A stretch of DNA of 64,000 nucleotides from Symploca sp. SIO1C2. GTDB lineage: Bacteria; Cyanobacteriota; Cyanobacteriia; Cyanobacteriales; Coleofasciculaceae. A program made the position numbers and the translations under genes. The stretch is taken from the NCBI GenBank assembly GCA_010672925.1, contig JAAHFP010000001.1, positions 186,001 through 250,000 of the forward strand, read 5' to 3'. Every line of letters starts with the position of its first letter. Position 1 is the first letter of the stretch. The notes beneath the pieces are model-generated. The model worked only from the letters and a program-made list of their open reading frames with translations, searched no databases and was not told the DNA's origin. This document shows, piece by piece, positions 19,057 through 28,111 of this stretch.

Positions 19057-19289
19057 TGCAGTTTATTTTTCTAAATATTTCAATTATAATCCCTGGGCAC
19101 CACATAATAATCCTCAATCTATGTCCCAAATCAAGTAACAGCAACAGTAATGGGTGCTGAAGTTTACCGGAATCGAGACAGTAGTTCTGGAGGAATCGGC
19201 TCTAATCGTCTGCTATGATAAGGGTATCTTTACTGGGCAAATGTTCTTCTTTGTACCAAAGGTCAACTGAGCAGTTACCTCGACAGATG

Positions 19290-19440
19290 CGATCGCCTGC
19301 GGATTTTTCAACATTGCTCAGCGCTCCCCACCGGAAAACCGTCCTGACTTAGCTACCTAGCTCAATTCCAAGGACGTTACTCGGAAGCAGAACTATTGTA
19401 TCAGCAAGCTTGGAGTCTGTGCGATCGCTGTGTGAATCCT
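19290..19440 (+). pseudogene. Decayed fragment of a TPR protein
   Basis: Around 19355-19440 one frame reads YLAQFQGRYSEAELLYQQAW, a clear TPR helix pair of the NB-ARC/kinesin-light-chain type. Just upstream another frame reads FFNIAQRSPPENRPDLA, as expected immediately before it, so a frameshift lies near 19353. No start or longer frame exists. This is a relic, with no sign of function. Confidence 0.45.
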
Positions 19441-19494
19441 GTGGTACATCGGATGCACTGCCAAGATACCAGTTCCACAAGATTGTACTAACAC

Positions 19495-19830
19495 CTAAAT
19501 AACTGCATAACCTGTATATTCACGCATTTCAGGAGCTTGAAACCCCAGTACAATATTCTCCTTAGAAACTCCTAAATCCACAAGTTCTTGAGCAACTCTC
19601 ATTTCCGTCATATTGTGCTCAACCCAAATCTTTCCCCCCTTAATATCCAAATGTAAAACACAACCATAAACCCGTCGATAACCATCCCATCCCACATTCA
19701 TTACCTGGTAATGGTCTTGTTTCGTATCAAAAACTGTGTAGCACTCAATTTGTCCATTGGCTATTGGGATTGCAGCATAAGCCGTCAATAAAGACTGAAT
19801 AGTATCGCGATAAAAGTCTATGGTATCCAT
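19495..19830 (-). CDS. XisI-family protein
   Basis: The 111-residue protein matches the XisI family: an N-terminal helix, then YTVFDTKQDHYQVMNVGWDG, YGCVLHLDIKGGKIWVEHN and GVSKENIVLGFQAPEMREYT, which are family hallmarks. XisI was named for fdxN-element excision in heterocystous cyanobacteria. Most homologues occur far from such elements and have unknown roles. Its usual upstream partner, xisH, is here reduced to a 38-codon stub at 19960-20076 on the same strand. Confidence 0.9.
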   Translation of the reverse strand: MDTIDFYRDTIQSLLTAYAAIPIANGQIECYTVFDTKQDHYQVMNVGWDGYRRVYGCVLHLDIKGGKIWVEHNMTEMRVAQELVDLGVSKENIVLGFQAPEMREYTGYAVI

Positions 19831-19959
19831 TGCACGATTATCTCCGGTATCGGGTCATAAATGATTAGTCTTATCTGATATAGCAGAAGGCAGAAGGCAG
19901 AAGGCAGAGGGCAGAAGGGAATAGATTGACAGGTAAAGGTTTTAGCATTTGGTGTTGTC

Positions 19960-20076
19960 CTAACTGCCTTGGCGCTTGCTATCTCTTTCTACAGAAAATG
20001 GATCGTCGGTTATCTTCCACTGCTCTTTTTCTAGAGCGTTTCTCACCACAGTATGAAATCTATCTTTAGCTGCCAT
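19960..20076 (-). pseudogene. Truncated xisH (N-terminal 38 codons)
   Basis: From ATG 20076 the minus strand reads MAAKDRFHTVVRNALEKEQW, followed by KITDDPFSVERDS and TAG at 19960-19962. This aligns with the start of the XisH at 20323 (YHQHVRTALEKDGW, ITHEPFTF). Everything after about residue 31 of a normal 138-residue XisH is missing. The partner xisI downstream (19495-19830) is intact. Confidence 0.75.
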
Positions 20077-20322
20077 TGTATCTACTTCTAGGGCTAGTGC
20101 TGAGAAAGGGTGATGCTTTTAGCGGTTTGCGTTCGCGTAGCGTCTCTTTTTGCTCCCGTAGCGTCTCGAAGAAACGTAATGTTGGGCATACTAACACCGA
20201 TGCCAGTTCTACTTTTTCGGGTAATCTGAGAAAAAAGTTTATATGGCCACATCTATCCCATTATAATGATAATAGTTCCAGAAAAAGCCTAACTTGTCAA
20301 GAATTGAGAATATTGACCTACT

Positions 20323-20739
20323 ATGGCAGCCTATGATATCTATCATCAACATGTAAGAACTGCCCTGGAGAAAGATGGCTGGCTCATCACTCATGAGCCC
20401 TTCACCTTCAAAGTTGGTGTGCGGCAATTGCTGATTGATCTAGGAGCTGAGAAATTAATTGCGGCACAAAAAGATAAGCAACGCATCGCCGTCGAAATCA
20501 AAAGCTTCTTAGCCTCTTCACCCCTCTCAGAATTTCACACAGCTTTAGGTCAATTTCTCAATTATCGCTCCGCCTTAAAGCGATTTGAACCTCAGCGAGT
20601 CCTTTATTTGGCAGTACCCATCGATATTTACCTTACCTTCTTTGCTGAAGAGCTAACCCAAATGAGCATTCAAGATTATAACATCAAAATAGTAGTGTTT
20701 AATGCTGCTGAAGAGGTGATTGTAGAATGGAAAAATTAA
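20323..20739 (+). CDS. XisH-family protein (PD-(D/E)XK-like fold)
   Basis: The 138-residue protein carries the full XisH pattern: DIYHQHVRTALEKDGW, IDLGAEKLIAAQKDKQRIAVEIKSF and FHTALGQFLNYR. The D...ExK-like arrangement (LIDLGAEK ... AVEIKSF) fits the endonuclease-like fold assigned to this family. It overlaps the following xisI by 13 bp, the standard cassette arrangement. Nuclease activity is a family-level inference. Confidence 0.92.
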   Translation: MAAYDIYHQHVRTALEKDGWLITHEPFTFKVGVRQLLIDLGAEKLIAAQKDKQRIAVEIKSFLASSPLSEFHTALGQFLNYRSALKRFEPQRVLYLAVPIDIYLTFFAEELTQMSIQDYNIKIVVFNAAEEVIVEWKN

Positions 20740-21065
20740 CTCATTATCGGCAACTAGTGCAACAGATTCTCACGGAACATAATCAGCATAAATCTGCTTA
20801 TGGTGATGTAGAGCAGTACACATTATTTGATGAGAAGGATGATCACTATCTGTTGCTCTCATCTGGTTGGTATCAGTATCGTCGAATATACGGTTGCTTA
20901 ATTCATATTGATCTTAAAGATAATAAAATCTGGATTCAATATGATGGCACTGAAGTAGGAGTTGCCAATGAGCTAGTCTCACTGGGTGTGCCAAAACAGG
21001 ATATTGTGTTAGCGTTTCAGGCTCCCTATGCTCGAAAATATACTGAATTTGCCGTAGGAGAATAG
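20727..21065 (+). CDS. XisI-family protein, partner of the upstream XisH
   Basis: The 112-residue protein shares YTLFDEKDDHYLLLSSGW, YGCLIHIDLKDNKIWIQYD and KQDIVLAFQAPYARKYTEFA with the XisI at 19495-19830. The two XisI copies are divergent and both complete. The 13-bp overlap with xisH implies coupled translation and a protein pair, perhaps an excision-controlling or toxin/antitoxin-like module; this has not been shown for these homologues. Confidence 0.92.
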   Translation: MEKLTHYRQLVQQILTEHNQHKSAYGDVEQYTLFDEKDDHYLLLSSGWYQYRRIYGCLIHIDLKDNKIWIQYDGTEVGVANELVSLGVPKQDIVLAFQAPYARKYTEFAVGE

Positions 21066-21116
21066 GGGAATTTAGAATTTAGAATTTAGAATTTAGAATT
21101 TAGAATTTAGAATTTA
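21066..21116. repeat. TTAGAAT heptamer tandem repeat
   Basis: About seven uninterrupted 7-bp units of the TTAGAAT type directly follow the xisI stop codon. Related units recur at 46072-46108. Confidence 0.9.
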
Positions 21117-21229
21117 ATTCTGGAGATGTGTAGAGTCTTATACTGGCAAGATGCTAATTCCACATAAGATTGTACTGATTACTGGCAAGATTCCAGTTCT
21201 ACAAGACAAACCTCACACCTAGTTAACCT

Positions 21230-22195
21230 ATGTCTGTAAAAAATCGCTATCCTAACCAAGAACGATATATTAACTTACTCACCGACTTCGGATTCAATCG
21301 GCTGTTTGGTACAGAACTGAATAAGGAAATATTGATCAACTTTTTGAATGTGATGTTGCCTTCCCAACATACAGTAAAAGATGTCAGTTACAGAAATAAC
21401 GAAAATCTGGGCAACACTCCCCTGGTTCGCACAGCTATCTTCGATATTTATTGTGAGAGCCAATCCGGAGAAAAGTTTATAGTCGAGCTCCAAAAAGCTA
21501 ATCAAAACTACTTTAAAGACCGAAGCGTTTATTATGAAAGTTTTCCTATTCAGGAAAAAACCCTGAATGGGAAGTGGGATTATAAATTATCTTCTGTATA
21601 TACGATTGGTATCTTGAATTTTGTTTTTGATGACCATAAAAATGAGTCAGAACTGTTGCATACCGTGACACTGAAAAATCAAAGGTGTGAAGTATTCTAC
21701 GAAAAATTTAAATTTATCTATGTGGAACTACCGAAGTTCACCAAAACCGTTGATGAGTTGGAAAGCCATTTTGAGAAGTGGCTATTTCTATTGAGGCATT
21801 TATCTGAGTTGGAAGCACCACCTGAAGCGCTGCAAGAGGTCATATTTGAACAGTTATTTGAAGTAGCGGAAATTGCCAACTTTTCTGCCATTGAGCAAGA
21901 TGCTTATGAAAATAGCTTGAAATACTACAGAGATTTGCAGAATGTGGTGGAAACCTCAAGACAGGAGGGTGTAGAAGAAGGTCGTGAACAAGGTCGCCAA
22001 GAGGAACGATTGCAAAGTATCGAACGCCAGCGATCGCTTATACTGAAACTATTATCTCGCAAGTTAGGTGATATTCCTGACTCACTCCAGGTACAGATAG
22101 CTCAACTTTCCCTTACCTCTTTGGAAGCGCTGGGTGAGACTTTGTTTGATTTCGAGAATGAGGAGGATTTGAGGCAGTGGTTGAATCAGGAGTAA
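21230..22195 (+). CDS. Rpn-family recombination-promoting nuclease (PD-(D/E)XK transposase-like)
   Basis: The 321-residue protein opens with LLTDFGFNRLFGTELNKEIL and continues with AIFDIYCESQSGEKFIVELQ, matching the Rpn/PDDEXK_2 family: the Asp of FDIYC and the E-x-Q of VELQ form the nuclease core. The C-terminal part holds a charged coiled segment (RQEGVEEGREQGRQEERLQS), typical of the family. Rpn proteins are associated with DNA cleavage and RecA-independent recombination. The gene sits next to xisHI and an antitoxin-like gene, an accessory neighbourhood. No inverted repeats flank it, so mobility is not shown. Confidence 0.9.
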   Translation: MSVKNRYPNQERYINLLTDFGFNRLFGTELNKEILINFLNVMLPSQHTVKDVSYRNNENLGNTPLVRTAIFDIYCESQSGEKFIVELQKANQNYFKDRSVYYESFPIQEKTLNGKWDYKLSSVYTIGILNFVFDDHKNESELLHTVTLKNQRCEVFYEKFKFIYVELPKFTKTVDELESHFEKWLFLLRHLSELEAPPEALQEVIFEQLFEVAEIANFSAIEQDAYENSLKYYRDLQNVVETSRQEGVEEGREQGRQEERLQSIERQRSLILKLLSRKLGDIPDSLQVQIAQLSLTSLEALGETLFDFENEEDLRQWLNQE

Positions 22196-22233
22196 ATATA
22201 GGGTTTCCAAACCCACCCCACACCCTAAAATGA

Positions 22234-22632
22234 ATGACCCTTACTTTTAACAAAACTGCTTATTGTTCTCTACTAACTGAAGTTGCTCCCCAAGTAATTG
22301 AGACAGAACAAGAGTACGATCGCATCTTAGCAGTAGTAGAGCAGTTAACCTTTAAGAAAAATCGCACCCCAGAGGAGCAAGCTTTATACAAGCTGCTGGT
22401 AACCCTCATTAAAACCTATGAGGCACAGAACTATCCTATGACTCAAGCTGCACCTCACGAAATCCTCCAACACATCCTGGAATCGAGTGGCACTCCTCAA
22501 GCTGATTTAGTAGGGGTTATTGGTTCAAGTAGTGTTGTATCTGAAGTGGTGAATGGCAATTGTCCCATTAGTAAAGCACAAGCGAAAGCCCTTGGTGATT
22601 TCTTCAGAGTATCGCCTACGCTCTTTTGTTGA
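22234..22632 (+). CDS. HigA-like antitoxin-type regulator (orphan)
   Basis: The 132-residue protein has an N-terminal helical part with EQEYDRILAVVEQLTFKKNRTPEEQAL and a C-terminal HTH of the XRE type (about 78-130: ILQHILESSGTPQADLVGVI, then SEVVNGNCPISKAQAKALG). This is the HigA antitoxin layout common in cyanobacteria. A HigB-like RNase partner is not encoded on either side; the upstream neighbour is the Rpn nuclease 38 bp away. It may be an orphan or may regulate its neighbour. A short upstream ATG frame at 22230 ends after six codons. Confidence 0.85.
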   Translation: MTLTFNKTAYCSLLTEVAPQVIETEQEYDRILAVVEQLTFKKNRTPEEQALYKLLVTLIKTYEAQNYPMTQAAPHEILQHILESSGTPQADLVGVIGSSSVVSEVVNGNCPISKAQAKALGDFFRVSPTLFC

Positions 22633-22636
22633 ATTG

Positions 22637-22765
22637 ATATCAAATCCGGTAGAATATTTACACTTGGGTAACAATAAGGCAGAGGGCAGAAGGCAGAAGG
22701 CTCTAAGGAAAAGAAGAAAGTTGCAAGGTTGAAGGATACGATAAGTGTTTAGCCGGATTTGATAT
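22637..22765. mobile_element. Inverted-repeat bounded element (MITE-like, 129 bp)
   Basis: Perfect 13-bp terminal repeats ATATCAAATCCGG (22637-22649) and CCGGATTTGATAT (22753-22765) enclose a segment that includes GGCAGAAGGCAGAAGGC-type repeats. A weaker inner match pairs ATTTACACTT with AAGTGTTTA. There is no coding capacity. The element begins a few bases after the HigA stop codon. Confidence 0.6.
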
Positions 22766-22877
22766 GAGACTTGAATTTCAGACATTATTCTGACCTATTT
22801 TGCTGAGAAAGTAAGTATTGAGAAAGCAGAGCAAATTCTAGAGAAGATCAACAGTAAATTACAGAAAGTGTCTGCCC

Positions 22878-22910
22878 AGAACCCCGACTTCTTCAATAAG
22901 TCGGGGTTCT
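22878..22910. terminator. Strong 13-bp hairpin between convergent genes
   Basis: AGAACCCCGACTT at 22878-22890 pairs perfectly with 22898-22910 across a 7-nt loop, followed by TTTAAGG. It lies between the plus-strand HigA gene and the minus-strand gene ending at 23175, so it may serve as a bidirectional terminator. The motif also resembles a known type of dispersed cyanobacterial palindrome. Confidence 0.55.
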
Positions 22911-23174
22911 TTAAGGCTGGCAAATTAGGTCAGATAGATTCCCTTTGTGTCCTTTGTGTCTTTGTGGTTATTCCTTCTAATTGCTCCACTGGCAAGATGC
23001 CAGTTCCACAAGATTTTACTGATTACTAATGGAAATGGATAATATCATAGCAAAGAGCGCTCGTGTGTTCACAGATTGACAGAGGTAAATAATCACAAAC
23101 ACCTTTATTTAACAGTACTTTCGACCTCCCTAACACCTAACACTTAATACCTAACACCTGCGCGAAGCGCTATA

Positions 23175-25547
23175 TTACTCAAAACCCTCACCTTCAACAG
23201 ACCAGCGTTTGAGACGATAACTACTAGGGTCATTAATCAGTAAAACTGGAGGCTTACCATCTTCCAAATCAGCGATCGCGGTTAGTGAAGTGCTAGCATC
23301 TTTAGAAAATTCACTATAGATCAATTCCCCTGTATCCGCAAAAATCAGAGTGCGAGGCTGACGATCTTCATAAATAGTTAGCACTGCTTCTGGTTGGTTG
23401 TTGCCAGTCAAGTCAATCGGTCTAACTGACCAATTAGCTAAGTCTTTGAGTATGCCCTGTAAATTCGCATTTTCTTCTGATTGAGCAGAGGTAGGAATAA
23501 TCTCTTCCCTACCACTATCAACTAACTCTTGCTTTAGTACTGGGAGAATTGCTTCTATCCACTCAGGCTCCTGCTGGTTGAGTTCCCATAAGCTGGTAGA
23601 ATTAGGGTCTAGCCAACGCAGCGCCGCTTCTGTGTGAGCCAGGGAATGAGTCGGTTGAGTGGTGCTTGCTAGAGGAAGTGGTTCTCCCGCTGCCAGCAGA
23701 TAAATAACCCCTTCTCGAAAGGAAGCTGCTTTCACCGATGCAATCTTTGATTCTTGCTTTCCTTCCGGAGTCCAGACAGTAACTTGGATGCGGGAGTCAG
23801 TATCTAAGCCGAGATATCTCCATAGTTGCTTACCCCTGGCAACTGTCGGTAACTGTAAATTGGCAAAAGGCTGATATTGCCATCTCTTACCATCGTGAAA
23901 TGCGGCTACCTGAACTTCATACCAAACTTTATCTGGTTCTAGCTGTAGAGGAATTGTTTGATGGGTAGGCTGTAACCAATCTACTAGGTTGACATTTTCG
24001 ACTTGCTGGGAATTGCCGATGATTTTACTCAGATGACTAGCGATAAGGGACTCTTTAGCTAAGGCGATATCTAGAAGATCCAGTAATTCATAAAATCTAG
24101 AATTATCAGCAGAAGGAGAGAGTTGTTGTTGTTTTTGCAACCAAGCGATCGCTTTGGTACTATCTTGTTTAGCAGCAACCATCAAGGTTCCCCAAGCTTG
24201 GATATCTTGGTCATCGGGATTCACCTTGAGACCTGCTTCCATCCGTTCCCATAATCTCCCGGAATCCGTTTTCAGTAGCTCCCCAATCCCGTGCAATTGT
24301 GTGCCAATGGGAGTATTTTGGAAGACCACTAAGGCATCTCCCCAACGACCATCAATCAGGTGAGCCAGAATGGAGGAACTTGGACTTGCCCAAGTTTTCT
24401 TGGACTGACCCTGGGTTACCTGAGCATGTAATTTAATGACATCCAGTTGCGCTTGAGCCGCAGCAGGCCAATTTTCTGTCTCCTGAGACTTCAACAACTG
24501 CCAAGCAGGAGACCACAAGCCATTGCGGGCTAGCAGCAGAGCATCCCGATAGCCTTGACTTTCTACCGCTGGTGTGGTAAATGAGACTTCTTCCAAAGCA
24601 ATGGGGTTTGGTACAAATTTGCGGGGTTGAAGCTGGTAAACCTTGAACTGTGGTTCTAAACCCACAGTTTGATCGACGACAAATTCTGGTGTTGAAGTGC
24701 CAGTTACTTGCTGCCAATAAGGTTGAATTTCATTAGGACTTTGCCATTGGAGCATAACACTCAGGTGCTGTCGGTCAGGATTGTAGTGAATCACCTGTCC
24801 GTAAGATATGGGTGAGGAGCTACTTACTATTTGCCCAGAGAGTTTGAACCAGAGACCTTCCGCTGGGATGTTGTTGGTAAAACGACTGATGGTTTTTAAG
24901 GGGAGGGAACCAGAGGACTCACGATCATTACCACTGTCAGCAGAAAACACAAAATCATCTTCCGGTGCATTGATGGGAAGCTCCGTAACTAACCAATAGC
25001 CTTTATCATTAGGTTGAGACTCTGCAGACTCATAGATTCTGAGTTGAACAATTTGTCTGCAACTGGTATAGCAATTGGGTACAGATGCCAGGATCGGTAG
25101 CAAAAAAGTCTTTTTTGAGTCCAGATAAAGGGGTTCTCCAGGAATTCCACCTAAGGAGCGAATTTCTTCTTCAATAGCAGCAAGGGTCTTTGGAGGTGAA
25201 GCGTAGGTAACAGGAATACGAGTCCATGCTGGCAAAAATTGATTGAGCCAAATAATGGCATTGGGGTCAATCAGGGTAAGAACACCCAGCCAAATACCTC
25301 CAACAATAATGCCACTAGTCGCGATCGAAGCAGCAATCACACCCAAAGTTACCGACAAACCGCCTTTGATTTTTTTAACTTTTGGTTGCTTGTGCCTCTT
25401 GAGTCGCTTTCTTTGTAAGGATTTAGCAGTTACTTGCTTTGGTTGAACTGAGGGATTTTCCAAGAATAAATTGTTTCGCTTTTGACTTGGTTTTTTTCCC
25501 CTGCTTCCAGACCGATTGGATATCTTTTTATTTGGAAGTCCCATCAT
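23175..25547 (-). CDS. Conserved membrane-anchored protein of unknown function
   Basis: The 790-residue protein starts with a very basic tail (about 1-62), then one membrane helix (about 64-95) and a large, probably extracytoplasmic part rich in Trp, Gln and Pro. No known domain was recognised. The last 100 residues (DLTGNNQPEAVLTIYEDR, TLIFADTGELIYSEF) resemble FG-GAP or PQQ-like beta repeats, and the protein ends SYRLKRWSVEGEGFE. It overlaps the upstream glycosyltransferase gene by 20 bp, which suggests a shared transcript and a role linked to glycan assembly or export. The start is ATG 25547, with a second ATG directly after it. Confidence 0.75.
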   Translation of the reverse strand: MMGLPNKKISNRSGSRGKKPSQKRNNLFLENPSVQPKQVTAKSLQRKRLKRHKQPKVKKIKGGLSVTLGVIAASIATSGIIVGGIWLGVLTLIDPNAIIWLNQFLPAWTRIPVTYASPPKTLAAIEEEIRSLGGIPGEPLYLDSKKTFLLPILASVPNCYTSCRQIVQLRIYESAESQPNDKGYWLVTELPINAPEDDFVFSADSGNDRESSGSLPLKTISRFTNNIPAEGLWFKLSGQIVSSSSPISYGQVIHYNPDRQHLSVMLQWQSPNEIQPYWQQVTGTSTPEFVVDQTVGLEPQFKVYQLQPRKFVPNPIALEEVSFTTPAVESQGYRDALLLARNGLWSPAWQLLKSQETENWPAAAQAQLDVIKLHAQVTQGQSKKTWASPSSSILAHLIDGRWGDALVVFQNTPIGTQLHGIGELLKTDSGRLWERMEAGLKVNPDDQDIQAWGTLMVAAKQDSTKAIAWLQKQQQLSPSADNSRFYELLDLLDIALAKESLIASHLSKIIGNSQQVENVNLVDWLQPTHQTIPLQLEPDKVWYEVQVAAFHDGKRWQYQPFANLQLPTVARGKQLWRYLGLDTDSRIQVTVWTPEGKQESKIASVKAASFREGVIYLLAAGEPLPLASTTQPTHSLAHTEAALRWLDPNSTSLWELNQQEPEWIEAILPVLKQELVDSGREEIIPTSAQSEENANLQGILKDLANWSVRPIDLTGNNQPEAVLTIYEDRQPRTLIFADTGELIYSEFSKDASTSLTAIADLEDGKPPVLLINDPSSYRLKRWSVEGEGFE

Positions 25548-26814
25548 CAGCTTTGTTATTCTTCTGTTTCTTGCTCTCTGCCTCCTGCCTTCTTACACTA
25601 CCCCCTGAGATGAGCTGTTCATAAAGCTCACCAGCACGCTGCCAGCTGTATTTTTCTGCAACTAACGCTCTCCCATTTTCAGACAACTGCTTGCGGAGTT
25701 GGCGATTTTCAAATAACCGACTAATAGCATACACATACTCTGCTGACTCATTAGCTCGCAAGGCTCTTAGGGGAACTTCACCTCCATCAACCACTAGTCC
25801 CTCCACACCAATATCGCTGCTAACTACTGGCACTCCTGTGGCCATAGCCTCCAAGGTTTTATTTTTAATGCCAAACCCAGTTTGCATCGGTATCACACAA
25901 ATAGTTGCTTTATGTAGGCATTCTACAGTAGAAGATACTGAGTCAACCACAGTAATACCTTGCTGTTCCCCCAACTCCAACACAGACTCTACTGGTTGAG
26001 GTTCCAAAATTTCTATGGTTGCATCCGGATACCGCTGTAAAATTTCTGGGAACACCTCTAAGCAGAAAAAACGTACAGTGTCGATATTGGAGCGATTATC
26101 CATTGCTCCCACCAATACAAGCTTGTGCCCTCCAGGATCGGAAATACGTCGGGGAAACTGAGTAATATCCACTCCATTGGGAATCATGACAATCTCACTC
26201 TCTGGTTCCAGGGATGCTATTTGACGCCGATCCTCGGAGTTCGTGACGACAATGGCACTAAACTTGGAGCAATATCGTTCTTCATAGCGCCGCAACAATT
26301 GTAAATTCAGCTGTTCTTTGAGCTGATTCTCCGTTGTTCGAGTTTCCAAATGGTTGCGAGCACTTCGATAAACAGAATTGTGAATATTAATGACTAACCG
26401 GACTGACTGCTGCCATTCTGAGCGAACATAAATCTCATTTAGACTATGCTCACAGGTAATGACCTCAAATTCTCCTGACTCTACTGCTTGATCAACCCAT
26501 TGCTGGATTTCAGGTGAGTAAAGTTGTAGTACTTGCTTTGGCGTCCCTTCTTGCAGAAACTTTCGGAAGCGCTTGACTTTTTCCCCTATTCCTTCCTCCG
26601 CTTCTGGTATCTGTGGTTGAGGAAAAATTACTAGCTCCTCGAGTTGCTCTCGCAGTTTTTCAATTTCTGCCTCTGTAACCTCTTCAGATTGTTGAGTGAT
26701 CAAAGTGATGGTATGATTTTGACTGAGGTACTTCAGTAAATTAAATGTCCTTAACTGAATTGTCCCCTTTGATGGGGGATAAGGAAAGGTGGAACAAATC
26801 ATTAAAATCTTCAT
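25528..26814 (-). CDS. Glycosyltransferase family 4 (GT-B fold)
   Basis: The 428-residue enzyme has an N-terminal KILMICSTFPYPPSKGTIQLRTFN motif typical of GT4 acceptors. The donor half contains VTNSEDRRQIASLEP, IPNGVDITQFP, KLVLVGAMDNRSN and IPMQTGFGIKNKTLEAMATG with the E-x7-E-like pair. It should transfer a sugar from a nucleotide donor at the cytoplasmic membrane. The acceptor is unknown. The last 25 residues (RRQEAESKKQKNNKA) are encoded by a GAAGGCAGGAGGCAGAGAG repeat copy, so the native C-terminus was probably extended by that repeat. The gene is followed with overlap by the 790-residue membrane protein. Confidence 0.88.
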   Translation of the reverse strand: MKILMICSTFPYPPSKGTIQLRTFNLLKYLSQNHTITLITQQSEEVTEAEIEKLREQLEELVIFPQPQIPEAEEGIGEKVKRFRKFLQEGTPKQVLQLYSPEIQQWVDQAVESGEFEVITCEHSLNEIYVRSEWQQSVRLVINIHNSVYRSARNHLETRTTENQLKEQLNLQLLRRYEERYCSKFSAIVVTNSEDRRQIASLEPESEIVMIPNGVDITQFPRRISDPGGHKLVLVGAMDNRSNIDTVRFFCLEVFPEILQRYPDATIEILEPQPVESVLELGEQQGITVVDSVSSTVECLHKATICVIPMQTGFGIKNKTLEAMATGVPVVSSDIGVEGLVVDGGEVPLRALRANESAEYVYAISRLFENRQLRKQLSENGRALVAEKYSWQRAGELYEQLISGGSVRRQEAESKKQKNNKADDGTSK

Positions 26815-27145
26815 AAATTGTTGTTTTTTATGGCCACAAGCTGGCGGTAAATGAACAGTATCCTCAATTTTCAGTATATTTACCGAATAACTGAGAAATT
26901 ATCTCTTAGAACTTGCTCTCAGTAGTTTAAAGTTTCCCCAACTATTGAGAGTAATGTATAGTGCCAAAGTACTAGTATACTTGAAATTTAAATTGACTGC
27001 CGAATTACTTTGCAGATACTTTTCAATATGTTGTTTAATATCTTTTTTTAATGAATATCTAAAGATGGATAAATAAAATTAAGGCTCATAAAAAGCCTTG
27101 GTAAGCCCATTAATTAAACTAATTTTTACACAGTATACAATAAGT
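26815..27145. other. AT-rich divergent intergenic region
   Basis: This separates the divergent glycosyltransferase operon and the dienelactone hydrolase pseudogene. It should hold promoters for both, but no motif could be assigned with confidence. A small hairpin pairs AAGGC (27081) with GCCTT (27095). No gene or repeat was seen. Confidence 0.5.
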
Positions 27146-28061
27146 ATGAAAAAACTAATTTCCTTTCTTTTAATGCAGCTTGGCGGTAATAACGCGCCAA
27201 CTATCAATAGACGAGAAAAAATAGATACCAGCAATCCTAAAGCCTCCTGGCTTATGGCATTAGTGCCTCTTTTCCTGTTGCTGGGCTCAGCACCATCTCT
27301 AGCGGAAGTGCGTACACAAGTGGTGGAATACCGACAAGGTGACACTGTACTTGAAGGTTATCTCGCTTACGACGATGAGATCACCACTCAGCGTCCTGGT
27401 GTTTTGGTGGTTCACGCCTGGAAAGGTTTGGGAGAAAACGAAAAGGAACGAGCTAAACAATTGGCAGAACAGGGTTATGTTGCCTTTGCAGCTGATATTT
27501 ATGGTAAGGGTATCCGACCAAAAACTTCCGAAGAGGCCGCAGCACAAGCTAAGATCTATCGGTCAGACCGACAACTAATGCGCGATTGCCTTCGGCACCA
27601 GCGAAGCTGATCGCGCTAAGGCTGGGTTAAGATTTTTGCAGCAACATCCCCTGACGACTAGTGAGCGTATAGCTGCTATTGGTTATTGTTTCGGTGGTGG
27701 TGTTGTCTTGGAATTAGCCCGTAGTGGTGCTCCCACTGCAGGAGTTGTCAGCTTTCATGGTAACCTAGACACCCCCAACCCCAGAGATGCCCGCAATATT
27801 CAAGGTCGGGTACTAGTAATGCATGGTGCGGATGATCCATTAGTGCCAGATGAGCAAGTATTAGCCTTTCAGCAAGAAATGCGTCGAGGCAATGTAGACT
27901 GGCAAATGGTGTTCTATGGGGGTGCAGTTCATAGCTTCACAGATGTTGGCGCTGGTAATGATCCTAGTAAGGGAGTTGCTTACAACGCTGAAGCCGACAA
28001 GCGCTCTTGGGCAGCGATGAATCGATTTTTTGCAGAAATTTTCAGTCGTCCCAAAGAATAA
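27146..28061 (+). pseudogene. Dienelactone hydrolase family gene disrupted by a palindromic insertion
   Basis: The 5' part (27146-27610) encodes a signal-like segment ending in SAPSLAE and the first half of the alpha/beta hydrolase, up to YRSDRQLMR. The second half (27615-28061) resumes in another frame as AKAGLRFLQQHP. It holds the nucleophile motif GYCFGGG, the Asp in GADDPLVPDEQ and the His in GAVHSFTDVG, so all catalytic residues are present. Between them, 31 extra bases (27584-27614) form a palindrome and shift the frame; removing them restores LMR-AKAGL. The protein is therefore probably not made at full length. The start could also be ATG 27254. Confidence 0.85.
27584..27614. mobile_element. 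31-bp palindromic insertion in the dienelactone hydrolase gene
   Basis: The insert has GCGATTGCCTTCGG on one side and GCGAAGCTGATCGC on the other. These pair as an imperfect hairpin with a loop near ACCA. CGC triplets occur at both junctions. Its length is not a multiple of three, which explains the broken frame. Confidence 0.7.
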
Positions 28062-28111
28062 ATAGTCCAACAAGTTCTATTTATTGCTCTGAAGGAAAAA
28101 CCCACCCCTAA

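Noticed and set aside
20076-20336. 86-codon plus-strand frame between the xisHI cassettes
   Set aside because: It covers GCGTAGCGTCTC-type dispersed repeats and the xisH stub in the opposite strand, with no recognisable features.
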